A stretch of 64,000 nt of DNA from Ruegeria sp. PrR005. GTDB taxonomy: Bacteria; Pseudomonadota; Alphaproteobacteria; Rhodobacterales; Rhodobacteraceae. Within the stretch, counting starts at the first letter, position 1. Every line of letters begins with the position of its first letter. This document shows positions 33,956 through 43,582 of the stretch, one piece after another. Location of the stretch: the NCBI RefSeq assembly GCF_010500245.1, contig NZ_JAAGOX010000022.1, positions 372,001-436,000 on the forward strand, written 5' to 3'. A program made the translations under genes and the position numbers. The notes beneath the pieces are model-generated. The model saw only the letters and a list, made by a program, of their open reading frames with translations. It was not told the DNA's origin and did no database searches.

Positions 33956-35296
33956 TCAGTAGCCCATCACGCGCGGCAACCAGAGCGAGAGCTGCGGGAA
34001 GAGGGCGATGATGAAGATCGCGATCGTGTTGACCGCAGCGAAAGGCAGCGCGCGCAGCGAGATCGTCTCGATCGAGATGTTCGAGATGCCCGAGGCGATG
34101 AAGAGGTTCTCACCGAGCGGCGGGGTCTGGAAACCGATGCCGAGCGTACAGATCATCACCACCCCGAAGTGGATCGGGTCGATCCCCATCGAATAGGCCA
34201 CAGGCAGCATCACCGGCGCCAGGATCAGGATCGCGGCCAGAGTTTCCATGAACATGCCGACGAACAGCAGGAAGAAGATGATCAGCGTCCAGATGATGTA
34301 GAGGTTGTCGGTCAGCGACAGCATGCCGTTGGCGATGATCGCGGGGATCTGGTTTTCGACCAGAAGCCGGCCAAAGACGGTGGCGGTGAACAGGATCAGC
34401 AGCACGCGGCCGGTGAGCCAGGTCGTGGTTTCGAGCGAGCGGTTGATCGAGTCGAAGTTCAGTTCGCGGTAGATGAACACACCGACGAAGAGCGTGTAGA
34501 AGATCGCGACGATGGCGGCCTCGGTGGGCGTGAACCAGCCGGTGTAGATACCGCCGAGGATCACGACCGGCGCCATCAGCGACCAGAAGCCCCGGTAAAG
34601 CTCGCACAGGATGTTGCGGGCAGACCAGCCGTCGGTCATGCCGGTATAGCCATGCTTGCGGCTCAGAATGTAGTTCATGATCAAGAGGCTGCCGGCGATG
34701 ACAAAGGCCGGGATGAAGCCAGCGATGAACAGGACCGGGATCGAGACCGACTGGAAGGTGCCGAATTTCTCGACCGCTTCGGGCGGGGGCACCATGCCCA
34801 ACGCCGAGATGCCGAAGATCACCAGCGGGATCGAGGGCGGAATGACGATGCCAAGACCCCCGGCCGAGGCAGTTACTGCCGAGGCATAGCCGCGCTCGTA
34901 GCCGCGCTGGATCATCGCCGGGATCATCAGCATGCCGACGGCTGCCGTGGTGGCCGGACCAGATCCCGAGATCGCGCCGAAGAACAGGCAGCCCACCACC
35001 GTGGCGGCGCCCATGCCGCCGGTGAAGGGACCGGCGAGGCTCTCGGCGATGTTGATCAGCCGCTTGGAGATGCCTGCGGCCTCCATCAGGGCGCCGGCCA
35101 GGATAAAGGCGGGCAGGGCCATCAGCGGGAAGGAGCCCACCGAAGTAAAGGCGATCTGCACGAACTTGATCGGGTTTTCATCGAGATAGAGGAAGGAGAT
35201 CAGCGACGCGACACCCAGGGCCACGGTGATCGGCGCGCCGATCAGGAGCAGCAGAAGGAACGAGCCGAACAGGATGGTGACGATTTCGTTTTCCAT
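33956..35296 (-). CDS. tauM: TRAP transporter large permease (DctM type) for taurine
   Basis: Large membrane subunit of a TRAP transporter, 446 aa with about 11-12 helices. Seen are the DctM motifs LPAFILAGALMEAAGISKRLI, the long GAATVVGCLFFGAISGSGPATTAAVG segment, and PPSIPLVIFGI. It couples sodium-driven uptake to substrate delivery by TauK. It starts 12 bases after tauL. Assignment to taurine depends on the operon, since TRAP permeases do not show substrate choice by sequence. The encoded C-terminus ends with a last helix (IAIFIIALFPQLSLWLP). Confidence 0.92.
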   Translation of the reverse strand: MENEIVTILFGSFLLLLLIGAPITVALGVASLISFLYLDENPIKFVQIAFTSVGSFPLMALPAFILAGALMEAAGISKRLINIAESLAGPFTGGMGAATVVGCLFFGAISGSGPATTAAVGMLMIPAMIQRGYERGYASAVTASAGGLGIVIPPSIPLVIFGISALGMVPPPEAVEKFGTFQSVSIPVLFIAGFIPAFVIAGSLLIMNYILSRKHGYTGMTDGWSARNILCELYRGFWSLMAPVVILGGIYTGWFTPTEAAIVAIFYTLFVGVFIYRELNFDSINRSLETTTWLTGRVLLILFTATVFGRLLVENQIPAIIANGMLSLTDNLYIIWTLIIFFLLFVGMFMETLAAILILAPVMLPVAYSMGIDPIHFGVVMICTLGIGFQTPPLGENLFIASGISNISIETISLRALPFAAVNTIAIFIIALFPQLSLWLPRVMGY

Positions 35297-35308
35297 GGCG
35301 AATGCCCC

Positions 35309-35848
35309 TTACTTGACGTCGGATTGCTGTTGGGACTTCAGGTCGTCGAGGTCGATCTTGTCGGGATCGGCGATCTCTTCGCCCTTGACGAGGCGGCGCC
35401 AGTTCACCTGGAGGATGCGGATCGTCATCAGCGTGAAGGCGATGGGCAGGGCGATGTAGACCCAGCTCAGATGGATCCCAAGTGTCTGGGAAGACTGAAA
35501 TTTGTTCATCTTGAAGAAGATGAAGTCGATCGTCAGGTAGATGAAGTAGACGTTGAAGAACAGCCAGAAGAGGTCGGCAAACCCTTCGAAATACTTCGCC
35601 CACGAGGCCGGGAAGAGCTTGAACTGAAAGGTGACGCGGTTGTGGGCGCTCATCTTGGCGGCATAGCTGGCGCCGAAGAAAACGAACCAGACGAACATGT
35701 AGACCGACAGTTCCTCGATCCATGAGAACGAGTAGTCGAAGAATTGCCGCGACAGGATCTGTGTGAACAGAAGCCCCACGAACAGCACCAGAAGAATCCG
35801 GCAGATATAGCTTTCGATATTGTTGACGACGTACCAGAACTTGCTCAT
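35309..35848 (-). CDS. tauL: TRAP transporter small permease (DctQ type) for taurine
   Basis: Small membrane subunit of the TRAP transporter, 179 aa, four hydrophobic helices. The DctQ-type core FSWIEELSVYMFVWFVFFGASYAAKMSAHNRV is clear: W-x-E-E on the first cytoplasmic loop then an aromatic helix and a polar HNRV end. The C-terminus is hydrophilic with Asp/Lys. Stop and next start (tauM) are 12 bases apart; the gap to tauK is 59 bases. Confidence 0.92.
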   Translation of the reverse strand: MSKFWYVVNNIESYICRILLVLFVGLLFTQILSRQFFDYSFSWIEELSVYMFVWFVFFGASYAAKMSAHNRVTFQFKLFPASWAKYFEGFADLFWLFFNVYFIYLTIDFIFFKMNKFQSSQTLGIHLSWVYIALPIAFTLMTIRILQVNWRRLVKGEEIADPDKIDLDDLKSQQQSDVK

Positions 35849-35907
35849 TGCGCCCTCCTCCCTGAGGTGGCGCGCGCCGGGCGGGCGCGCGCCGTTCGTT
35901 CAAAGCG

Positions 35908-36924
35908 TCACTGCTGAACCGGCGCGCGGCCGAGCGTTTCCAGAACGGCGTTGAGCTTTTCCACGCCGCCGATCGAGTCGTAGAACTTGGGCCAGACGGC
36001 TTCGGTCGCCAGCTTGATGAACTCTTCCTCGCCGTTTTCCGGATCGGAGATCTCCATGCCCTTGGCGAGCAGGTCTTCCTTGATCGCGGCCTCGGAGTCG
36101 CGCAGGAACTGGGCGCTGGCCTGGGTTGCCGCCTGACCTGCGTCGAGGATCATCTGCTGCTCGTCAGCCGACAGGCTCTGGAACAGGCTTTCGGAAATGA
36201 TCAGCGGTTCGATCGAGAAGATGTAGCGGATGTTGGTGATGTATTTCTGGACTTCGTAGAACTTCATCGCGTTCACGGTCAGATACGGGTTGTCCTGCCC
36301 GTCGACGACCTGCTGTTGCAGCGCGGTGAAGGTTTCCGACCAGGCCATCGGCGTCGGGTTGATGCCCCAGGCCTTGTAGGTGTCGATCATGATCTCGTTC
36401 TTGGGGACGCGCACGACGAGGCCCTGAAGATCGGCCACCGATTTCACCGGCTTGCGCGAGTTGGTCAGCACGCGGAAGCCGGTATAGGTCCAGGCGATGA
36501 TGCGGACACCGGCGTCGTTGATGGTGTTCTGGGTCAGTTCCTCGCCGATCGGGCCCTGGGTCAGCTTTTCGGCCTCTTCAAGGCTGAGGATGACGTAGGG
36601 CAGCGAGAACACGCCAACGGTGGGCGAATAGGGCGTGATGTTGTTGATCGCCAGGAGCGACATGTCGAGCGTGCCCATCGCGGCATCGTTGACGGTCACT
36701 TCTTCGGAGCCGAGCTGGCCGTTGAGGAAAAGCGTGGCGGTGTGCTTGCCGCCCGACTTTTCTTCCAGTGCCGCGACAAAGGCCTTGCCGGTGGCTTCCT
36801 GTGCGCTGCCTGCGCTGTCGCCCACGGCGATCTTGAAGTTCTTCGCGTCAGCGGTTCCGGCACCGATCACCATGGCGGCGATGGCAACGGCGGCTGCGGG
36901 TTTGAAGTGGGATAGGAATGTCAT
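35908..36924 (-). CDS. tauK: TRAP transporter substrate-binding protein for taurine (DctP type)
   Basis: Periplasmic binding protein, 338 aa. Signal peptide of about 27 residues ending in TADA, then KNFKIAVGDSAGSAQE. The conserved binding-site Arg is in LQGLVVRVPKNE, and the helix-strand segment MAWSETFTALQQQVVDGQDNP is standard DctP. In carboxylate binders this Arg holds the carboxylate; here it would hold the sulfonate (inference). First gene of the operon, with GGAGGA upstream of ATG 36924. Divergent from tauR across 161 bases containing the direct-repeat operator. Confidence 0.93.
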   Translation of the reverse strand: MTFLSHFKPAAAVAIAAMVIGAGTADAKNFKIAVGDSAGSAQEATGKAFVAALEEKSGGKHTATLFLNGQLGSEEVTVNDAAMGTLDMSLLAINNITPYSPTVGVFSLPYVILSLEEAEKLTQGPIGEELTQNTINDAGVRIIAWTYTGFRVLTNSRKPVKSVADLQGLVVRVPKNEIMIDTYKAWGINPTPMAWSETFTALQQQVVDGQDNPYLTVNAMKFYEVQKYITNIRYIFSIEPLIISESLFQSLSADEQQMILDAGQAATQASAQFLRDSEAAIKEDLLAKGMEISDPENGEEEFIKLATEAVWPKFYDSIGGVEKLNAVLETLGRAPVQQ

Positions 36925-37032
36925 GAAATCCTCCAGGTTGACGTTCGCGCAAAACGCGAATGACCCGCCGCTGCCATATTCCTCCCGACCGCGGCGGGGA
37001 TGGCGCTACCTATCGGCCGACCCAAAAACACG

Positions 37033-37064
37033 TTAGGGCCAGTTTTGTATTTGACTTAGACCAG
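37033..37064. promoter_or_regulatory. Candidate TauR operator: two direct repeats
   Basis: Read toward tauK (minus strand), CTGGTCTAAG (37055-37064) and CTGGCCCTAA (37033-37042) form direct repeats CTGG-N-C-Y-TAA-like, 22 bases apart, two helical turns. This fits MocR regulators, which bind direct repeats, and resembles the CTGGACTTAA-type repeats I recall for Rhodobacter capsulatus TauR. They lie 22 bases upstream of tauR and 109 upstream of tauK. Confidence 0.65.
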
Positions 37065-37085
37065 AAAGAAGTCGAAATTTAGCAT

Positions 37086-38570
37086 ATGATCAAAACACGT
37101 GTTCCTCCGGACATATTCTTTCTCGACAAACAGTCGAAACGCCCCTTGCAGGGGCAAATCCGGGAAACGGTGATTGCGGCGATCCTGTCCCAGCAAGCTC
37201 CGCCCGGGACTGCTCTGCCGTCTTCGCGCCAGCTGGCGTCTCATCTTGGGATTGCAAGAATGACGGTGACGCTGGCCTATCAGGAACTGGTCGCGCAGGG
37301 ATATGTCGAATCGATCAGCCGTGCCGGATACCGCGTTGCCGAGTCGGACGCGGCGCACCGGATCGCTGTCAGCGACCCGGACTGGTCCGATGGATCCTCG
37401 GGGCGCTGGGAGCGATTCCTGTCGGATACGCTGGCGACCCGGCGGCGGGTGCTGAAGCCGGTGGACTGGCGGAGCCTGCCGTTTTCCTTTGTTTACGGGC
37501 AGATGGACACGGCGCTGTTCAACCATACCGCGTGGCGCAACTGTGCCCGGCAAGCGCTTGGCACGCGCGACTTCGATGCGATGGCGGGGGATATGGTTGC
37601 GGCGGACGATCCGCTGCTGGTCAACTATATCCGGGCGCGGACACTGCCCCGACGCGGCATCTCGGCCGATCCCGACCAGATTCTGGTGACCGTGGGCGCG
37701 CAGAACGCCCTTTGGTTGATCATCGCGCTCTTGGCGCGCCGGGGGCTGCGGGCGGTGTGCGAAAACCCGGGATACCCCGATACCGTGGCCGCCCTGCGGT
37801 GGCACGGGGCAGAGGTGGAGACGATCGACATCGACGAGCACGGGTTGCCGCCCACCCGGATTCCGCCCGGCACGGATGCGGTCTTTGTCACGCCCAGCCA
37901 CCACGCGCCCACCAGTATCACCATGCCCAAGGCGCGGCGGCTACAATTGCTGGCCTATGCTGAAACCCATGATTTCATCGTGGTGGAGGATGATTACGAG
38001 TTCGAGATGAGTTATCTCGAACCGCCGAGCCCGGCGCTGAAGGCCTTCGACCGGAATGGCCGGGTGCTGTACGTCGGCAGTTTTTCCAAGTCGCTGTTCC
38101 CCGGGCTCCGGCTGGGGTATCTGGTCGGGCCACGCAGCGTGATCACCGAGGCGCGCGAATTGCGGTCGCTGATGCTGCGCCATCCGGCCGGGCACCAGCA
38201 GCGGACGGCGGCCTATTTCATGGCGCAGGGCCATTTCGACATGCAGATCCGCGATATGCGCCAACAGTTCGCGCGCCGCCGCAAAGCGATGCAGTCCGCG
38301 TTGGAGAAACATGATTTCGAGATCGCGGGCGCTGCGCGATTTGGCGGATCCAGCCTTTGGGTAAAGGGGCCGGATGGACTCGATTCAACCGAGCTTGCGC
38401 ACAGCCTCTTGCAGGACGGGGTGCTGATCGAGCCCGGCGCGCCGTTCTTTGACCGTCTGGATGGGCCGTGCCCGTTCTTTCGGCTGGGGTTTTCCTCGAT
38501 CCCGGTGGATCGCATCGAACAGGGTATCGCGCTGATCGCGGAACATTCGGGCCGGCTGCTGTCGCGCTGA
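37086..38570 (+). CDS. tauR: MocR-type regulator of taurine genes (GntR-aminotransferase fusion)
   Basis: PLP-dependent regulator of 494 aa. N-terminal GntR winged helix (residues 15-80, with LPSSRQLASHLGIARMTVTLAYQEL) joined by a linker to a class I aminotransferase-like domain; the PLP lysine is in VGSFSKSLFPGLRLGY. TauR of Rhodobacter capsulatus, the same architecture, activates taurine genes. Position, divergent from tauK with a direct-repeat site between, supports the name. The inducer is probably taurine via PLP chemistry, by analogy. GGCGAA/TTCGCC arms around 38599-38621 after the stop may end its transcript. Confidence 0.93.
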   Translation: MIKTRVPPDIFFLDKQSKRPLQGQIRETVIAAILSQQAPPGTALPSSRQLASHLGIARMTVTLAYQELVAQGYVESISRAGYRVAESDAAHRIAVSDPDWSDGSSGRWERFLSDTLATRRRVLKPVDWRSLPFSFVYGQMDTALFNHTAWRNCARQALGTRDFDAMAGDMVAADDPLLVNYIRARTLPRRGISADPDQILVTVGAQNALWLIIALLARRGLRAVCENPGYPDTVAALRWHGAEVETIDIDEHGLPPTRIPPGTDAVFVTPSHHAPTSITMPKARRLQLLAYAETHDFIVVEDDYEFEMSYLEPPSPALKAFDRNGRVLYVGSFSKSLFPGLRLGYLVGPRSVITEARELRSLMLRHPAGHQQRTAAYFMAQGHFDMQIRDMRQQFARRRKAMQSALEKHDFEIAGAARFGGSSLWVKGPDGLDSTELAHSLLQDGVLIEPGAPFFDRLDGPCPFFRLGFSSIPVDRIEQGIALIAEHSGRLLSR

Positions 38571-38660
38571 GCGACCTGCCCGGCGCCAAGGCGAAATCTT
38601 TTGATCTTCGCCGGGTTTCCTATATAGAGGCACATTCACTTCCGAGACCCGAGTCTGTCC

Positions 38661-39839
<1,179 letters not shown>

Positions 39840-39848
<9 letters not shown>

Positions 39849-39860
39849 CGCTCAGTCGCC
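39840..39860. terminator. Inverted repeat containing the two convergent stop codons (rlmN/cbpM)
   Basis: GGCGACTGA (39840-39848) / TCAGTCGCC (39852-39860), perfect 9-base arms, 3-base loop. The TGA of rlmN is the end of one arm, the TGA of cbpM (read TCA) the start of the other. No T-run follows, so termination is uncertain. Confidence 0.6.
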
Positions 39861-40193
39861 GAACCGATGGCTGATGAGCCGGTCGGCAATGTCGCGCCGG
39901 ACTGCTTCGGGTTGCGCGTCGAGCGCCCGCACCAACCCGCGCATCTCGGCGCGAAGCCCGTGCAACTGGTCGATCAACGAGATCATCAGGCCGATGGCCT
40001 CGGGTTCGGCCTCGTACTGGTCGTGCAGGTCACAGGCCAATTCCAGCCGCGCGATGTCGATCTCCTGATACATCGGGCCGGTCTCGGTCTGGGCCGGGAT
40101 CACGATATGGGCCGCGCAATATTCGACCAGCCGCCCCTCGGTCAGGCGTGACACACGGGCGATGACTTCGCTTTCGCTATAGAACGGGGTCAT
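39852..40193 (-). CDS. cbpM: Chaperone modulator CbpM
   Basis: 113-aa helical protein with a MerR-like N-terminal segment (FYSESEVIARVSRLTEGRLVEYCAAHIV), matching CbpM, the partner that inhibits the J-domain of CbpA. C-terminal helices (LMISLIDQLHGLRAEMRGLVRAL) are amphipathic. Its ATG at 40193 overlaps the cbpA stop by four bases (ATGA), giving the usual cbpA-cbpM order and coupling. Confidence 0.9.
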   Translation of the reverse strand: MTPFYSESEVIARVSRLTEGRLVEYCAAHIVIPAQTETGPMYQEIDIARLELACDLHDQYEAEPEAIGLMISLIDQLHGLRAEMRGLVRALDAQPEAVRRDIADRLISHRFGD

Positions 40194-41110
40194 GTCGGCA
40201 TCCCCTTTCTTGGGTTGTAGGAATGCGATTTGCGCCAGCTTTCCATGAAATCGCGCAACCCGTCGTCGATGCGGTCGGGCATGACGATCGTGATCTCGAC
40301 CAATTGGTCGCCCCGCCCGGTTCCGCCGCGCTGGCGCACGCCCTTGCCCTTGAGCCGCAGTGTTTTGCCGGTGCTGGTGCCGGGCGGGATGGTTACGGCG
40401 ACCGGCCCGTCGATGGTCGGCGTCGCCACCTTGCCGCCCAGTACCGCCTCGTCCAGCGTGATCGGCAGGGTCAGGTGAATATCGTCGCCCTCGCGCCGGA
40501 AAACGGGGTGTGGCGCCACCGAGATCGTGACCAGCGCATCGCCCGCAGGCCCGCCGCCAATGCCCGGATCCCCCTTGCCGCGCAGCCGGATCGTCTGGCC
40601 ATCGGTGACGCCAACCGGGATGCTGACCTCGAGCCGGTCGCCATTGGGTAAAGTGATCGGTTTGGTCGCGCCAAATACCGCGTCCAGAAACGAGATCTGC
40701 ATCGCATAGCGGCGATCCTGCCCCGGCGCGCGATATTCGTGAGTGCGTCCCGCACCGCCCTGCCTGCGCATGAACTCGGCAAAGATGTCGGACATGTCCT
40801 CGTACTCGCCCTGTGCCTGGGCGCGGCGATAGGGATTGCCGGCGGCCTCGGAATAGCTGCGGTAATACTGTTGCTGCGGTTTCTCCTGGCCCGAGGCGTC
40901 GATCTCGCCCCGGTCGAATCGGGCGCGGGTTTCGGGATCTTTTAGCAGGTCATAGGCCGCGGCGGCCGCCTTGAACCGCGCTTCGGCGGCGGCATCCCCC
41001 GGTTTCAGGTCCGGGTGACACTCCTTGGCGATCTTGCGATACGCTTTCTTGATTTCATCCTGCGACGCTGTCTTGGACAGGCCAAGGGCCGCATAGGGGT
41101 CGGTGCTCAT
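40190..41110 (-). CDS. cbpA: Curved-DNA-binding-type DnaJ co-chaperone CbpA
   Basis: DnaJ-family co-chaperone of the CbpA type, 306 aa: J-domain 1-70 with HPD in KECHPDLKPGD, a G/F- and Q/Y-rich linker (about 75-130), then two C-terminal substrate-binding domains. No CXXCXGXG zinc fingers, which separates it from DnaJ. The start is ATG 41110, MSTDPYAALGLSK; an upstream reading adds 24 unrelated residues. It stimulates DnaK ATPase and in E. coli binds curved DNA. It is coupled to cbpM. The 168-base region upstream contains a GGTTTTTC tandem pair (41213-41230 area) flanked by GGCGG/CCGCC. Confidence 0.92.
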   Translation of the reverse strand: MSTDPYAALGLSKTASQDEIKKAYRKIAKECHPDLKPGDAAAEARFKAAAAAYDLLKDPETRARFDRGEIDASGQEKPQQQYYRSYSEAAGNPYRRAQAQGEYEDMSDIFAEFMRRQGGAGRTHEYRAPGQDRRYAMQISFLDAVFGATKPITLPNGDRLEVSIPVGVTDGQTIRLRGKGDPGIGGGPAGDALVTISVAPHPVFRREGDDIHLTLPITLDEAVLGGKVATPTIDGPVAVTIPPGTSTGKTLRLKGKGVRQRGGTGRGDQLVEITIVMPDRIDDGLRDFMESWRKSHSYNPRKGMPT

Positions 41111-41278
41111 GTCTGGCTCGTCATCCGTGTCTGGCGCGTTTCCTGCAACGGGAATTAGATCACGGCGCAAAGCATGCCGCAAAGAGGCGTCTTGGCGCAG
41201 CGACCCAAGTGGCGGTTTTTCTGGTTTTTCCGCCTCGGGCGTATAACATCCGATAAAGATTAACGGGGAGTATCGGAC

Positions 41279-41665
41279 GTGTATCGCAACATGCTGTCAA
41301 TTGCGGCCATTCTGGCCGGCAACGCCATCGGCCTTTTGCTGGCCGCGCTCTTGCTCGACGGGTTTTCCATCGCGCCACTGTCGTTCATTTTTGTCGTGGC
41401 AATCTTTTCGCTGATTCAGGTGGTGGCGGGGCCGCTGATCAACAAGCTCAGCGAAAAGAACCTGCCCGCGCTCCAGGGCGGGGTGGCGCTGGTCGTCATC
41501 TTTGTGGGCCTGCTCGTGACCGAGATGCTGACATCCGGCCTGGTGATCGGCGGCGTGACGAACCTGTTGCTCGCCACGCTCTTGGTCTGGATCGGGGCGC
41601 TGATCGCCGGGATCGTCCTGCCGATCTACGTGTTCAAGGAACTGCGGGAAAACAAGGCGAAATAG
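41279..41665 (+). CDS. Four-helix membrane protein (phage-holin-4/DUF-like)
   Basis: 128-aa integral membrane protein with four hydrophobic helices and a lysine-rich cytoplasmic C-terminus (KELRENKAK). It resembles the Phage_holin_4_2 superfamily of short bacterial membrane proteins; nothing nearby is phage-like. Start GTG 41279 lies after GGGGAG at suitable distance; ATG 41291 is in frame but too far from it. The stop lies 3 bases before the convergent PLP-enzyme gene. Function unknown. Confidence 0.75.
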   Translation: MYRNMLSIAAILAGNAIGLLLAALLLDGFSIAPLSFIFVVAIFSLIQVVAGPLINKLSEKNLPALQGGVALVVIFVGLLVTEMLTSGLVIGGVTNLLLATLLVWIGALIAGIVLPIYVFKELRENKAK

Positions 41666-41668
41666 CGC

Positions 41669-42787
41669 TCAGACCACCCCGTCGAGCGACGTTTTCAACG
41701 CCTGCCACAGTTCTTCAACCGGCTCGCAGCCGATCGACAGGCGGACAAAGCCGGGATCGACCGCATCGCCCCAGCGGATGCGGCGCTCGGCCGAGCTGTG
41801 GACGCCGCCGAACGAGGTGGCCGGTCGCAGCAGCGGGCATGTGTTGATGAACCGCTCGGCCTTGTCGGCATTTTCCAGCGTCAGCGACATCAGGAAACCG
41901 AACCGCCGCATCTGGCCGCGCGCCAGATTATGCGCCGGGTCCGTCGGCAGCCCCGGGTACCGGAGCGCCCTGACCACGGGATGTTGGGCCAGGCGCGGGG
42001 CCAGAACCTCGGCCGAGGAGCACATGCGATCATACCGCACCTCAAGCGTCTCCAGCCCGCGATGCAAGAGCCAGGCCTCGTGCGGGCCGGGGATGGCGCC
42101 GGAAATGCGACGCCAATCGTCCACCGCCTGCAATAGATCACTGTCGCGGGTGGCGACATGACCCATCAGCAGGTCGGAATGGCCGCCCATCGCCTTGGTG
42201 TCCGAGGCGACCACCATGTCGATGCCCAGGTCGAGCGGCCGCTGCCCCAGTGGTGTCATTGTGGTGTTGTCGCAGATCGTGATCCCGCCCGCAGCGCGCA
42301 CCGCATCCGCGACGGCCGCGAGGTCGATCAGGTCCAGGCCAGGGTTCGACGGCGTTTCCAGGAACACTACGTCAAACCCGGCAAACCCTCCGGCGGCGAA
42401 TTCCGCAGTCGGACGCTCCACCACCTCGACCCCGAGCTGGCGCAAGTAGCGGTCGGACAACAGCCGTGTCACGTAATAGCCATCGCCGGGGATCAAGAGC
42501 CGCTGGCCCGCCTTCAGCGTGGCAAACAGCGCCGCCGAGATCGCCCCCATGCCGGACGGAAAGACGCGGCAGGGCGCCGCTTCGAGATGCTCCAGCGCAT
42601 GTTCCAGCGCCACCCAGGTCGCGTTGTGCACGCGGCCGTAGTTGGAGAAACTCTCCGGCTCGCCGGGTAGGTGATACATGCTGGACTGTACCAGCGGCAG
42701 GGCCACAGGATCGCCTTTGGACAAGGCATTGCCACGCAGATGCAGAAAGGCGCCCATGTCGGGGCCTTGGCGTTCGGTGTCGTCCAT
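41669..42787 (-). CDS. Trans-sulfuration family PLP enzyme (cystathionine gamma-synthase/beta-lyase type)
   Basis: PLP enzyme of the Cys/Met metabolism family, 372 aa. Seen are the N-terminal YGRVHNAT segment (phosphate-binding Tyr/Arg), the RVFPSGMGAISAAL region, LETPSNP, and the PLP lysine in DTKAMGGHSD. It clusters by eye with MetB/MetC/Y-type lyases; the substrate (cystathionine, O-acetylhomoserine or other) is not decided. A short extra start (TTG) is not needed. It converges on the membrane protein gene. Confidence 0.9.
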   Translation of the reverse strand: MDDTERQGPDMGAFLHLRGNALSKGDPVALPLVQSSMYHLPGEPESFSNYGRVHNATWVALEHALEHLEAAPCRVFPSGMGAISAALFATLKAGQRLLIPGDGYYVTRLLSDRYLRQLGVEVVERPTAEFAAGGFAGFDVVFLETPSNPGLDLIDLAAVADAVRAAGGITICDNTTMTPLGQRPLDLGIDMVVASDTKAMGGHSDLLMGHVATRDSDLLQAVDDWRRISGAIPGPHEAWLLHRGLETLEVRYDRMCSSAEVLAPRLAQHPVVRALRYPGLPTDPAHNLARGQMRRFGFLMSLTLENADKAERFINTCPLLRPATSFGGVHSSAERRIRWGDAVDPGFVRLSIGCEPVEELWQALKTSLDGVV

Positions 42788-42860
42788 TCAAGGTCTCCAA
42801 TGATCTTCGACGCAGGTCTAGCACCCTGTCCGCAGGGCCGAAAGAGGCGCGCGCGTTTGC

Positions 42861-42930
42861 GCTTCTTTCTGGTCTGAAATACTCCGGGGGAGCCGCGGCT
42901 CTGCTGCGGCGGGGGCAGAGCCCCCTTTTG
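42861..42930 (-). repeat. Interspersed repeat, copy 3 (inverted), with hairpin
   Basis: Core GCTTCTTTCTGGTCTGAAATACTC (42861-42884) is the reverse complement of the repeat seen at 8479 and 18037. It is followed by CCGGGGGAGCC and a perfect GGGGGC-AGA-GCCCCC stem (42911-42925) with TTTT after it on the plus strand. It fills most of the 233-base gap between two divergent genes. The same linker and hairpin layout as copy 2 shows the element is two-part. Confidence 0.75.
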
Positions 42931-43020
42931 CCCGCCCTTGTTTTTCCTCATTCGCGTTCAATTTCCGCCCTGATCAACAGTCAGTTTCGAAATTGGCAAC
43001 AACGCCATGGAGGACAGGAA

Positions 43021-43230
43021 ATGGCACAGGCAGATATCGGTGGCGCAATGATTGAGGCAGGCGTTCTGGACCTGCTGCAACGCGAACGGGCCAAGGCGCT
43101 GAGCGCGCGCGAGTGGAAATTCCGGTTGATGGGCTACGGCTATGCCATCAAGGACGTCAAGGGCGCCCAGGTGGTGACCAAACTGCCGCAGGGCATCGAA
43201 CTGGGTATTCTGCCCACACATATGAACTGA
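43021..43230 (+). CDS. Small conserved-looking hypothetical protein
   Basis: 69-aa soluble protein beginning MAQADIGGAMIEAGVLDLLQRERAKALSA. A predicted helix-rich N-terminal half is followed by GYGYAIKDVKGAQVV and a short hydrophobic end. Good coding evidence: GGAGGACAGGAA right before ATG 43021, and a stop within a hairpin shared with the next convergent gene. A CAATTTC/GAAATTG stem (42959-42965, 42989-42995) lies in its leader. Function unknown; not recognised. Confidence 0.7.
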   Translation: MAQADIGGAMIEAGVLDLLQRERAKALSAREWKFRLMGYGYAIKDVKGAQVVTKLPQGIELGILPTHMN

Positions 43231-43250
43231 CCGGGGCCCGCTCCGGTCAG
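43227..43250. terminator. Inverted repeat over convergent stops (43230/43247)
   Basis: CTGACCGG (43227-43234) / CCGGTCAG (43243-43250), perfect 8-base arms, 8-base loop. Each arm contains the TGA stop of one of the two convergent small genes. Likely a compact shared 3' structure. Confidence 0.65.
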
Positions 43251-43534
43251 ACCGAAACCGCCGCAGGTCCGCCGATGGCCCGGGTCATGGTGCCGCCTTC
43301 GGCCGGGTCGGTATCCTTGCGCATGTGCAGGACCGTGTCCCGCACGCGGTTCCAGGTGCCTTCGTCGGGATAGATCATCACGATCAGCCCCTCGGTCGGG
43401 CTTATCCGTACAAGATGGCCGCCCACTGCGCCCATCGCCTTGATCTGGTTCAGTTTGTCCCGCGCGCTGGCGATCAGCGCCGTCTCGTTCAACGACGCAT
43501 CATAGGTCCAGCTGGATACCGTCACATAGGCCAT
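43247..43534 (-). CDS. Hypothetical protein (95 aa)
   Basis: 95-aa soluble protein with an alternating strand-helix pattern (AYVTVSSWTYDA; NQIKAMGAVGGHLVRISPTEGLIVMIYPDEGTW), resembling small ferredoxin-like alpha/beta domains. ATG 43534 has GGGAGG seven bases upstream; a GTG one codon earlier is possible. It converges on the 69-aa gene and follows the LOG gene at a distance of 48 bases in the same direction. Function not recognised. Confidence 0.72.
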   Translation of the reverse strand: MAYVTVSSWTYDASLNETALIASARDKLNQIKAMGAVGGHLVRISPTEGLIVMIYPDEGTWNRVRDTVLHMRKDTDPAEGGTMTRAIGGPAAVSV

Positions 43535-43582
43535 CACGTCCTCCCGCCTTGGCTGTGCGGGGACAGTCTAGCACGAATCGCC

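Noticed and set aside
37053-37072. GACCAGAAAGAAG next to tauR, matching part of the interspersed repeat
   Set aside because: Thirteen bases agree, but GAGTATT and the linker are missing, and it overlaps one TauR repeat. Treated as coincidence.
41279-41665. Holin-like gene as a prophage remnant
   Set aside because: No phage genes, attachment sites or composition change nearby; the family is widespread as a plain bacterial membrane protein.
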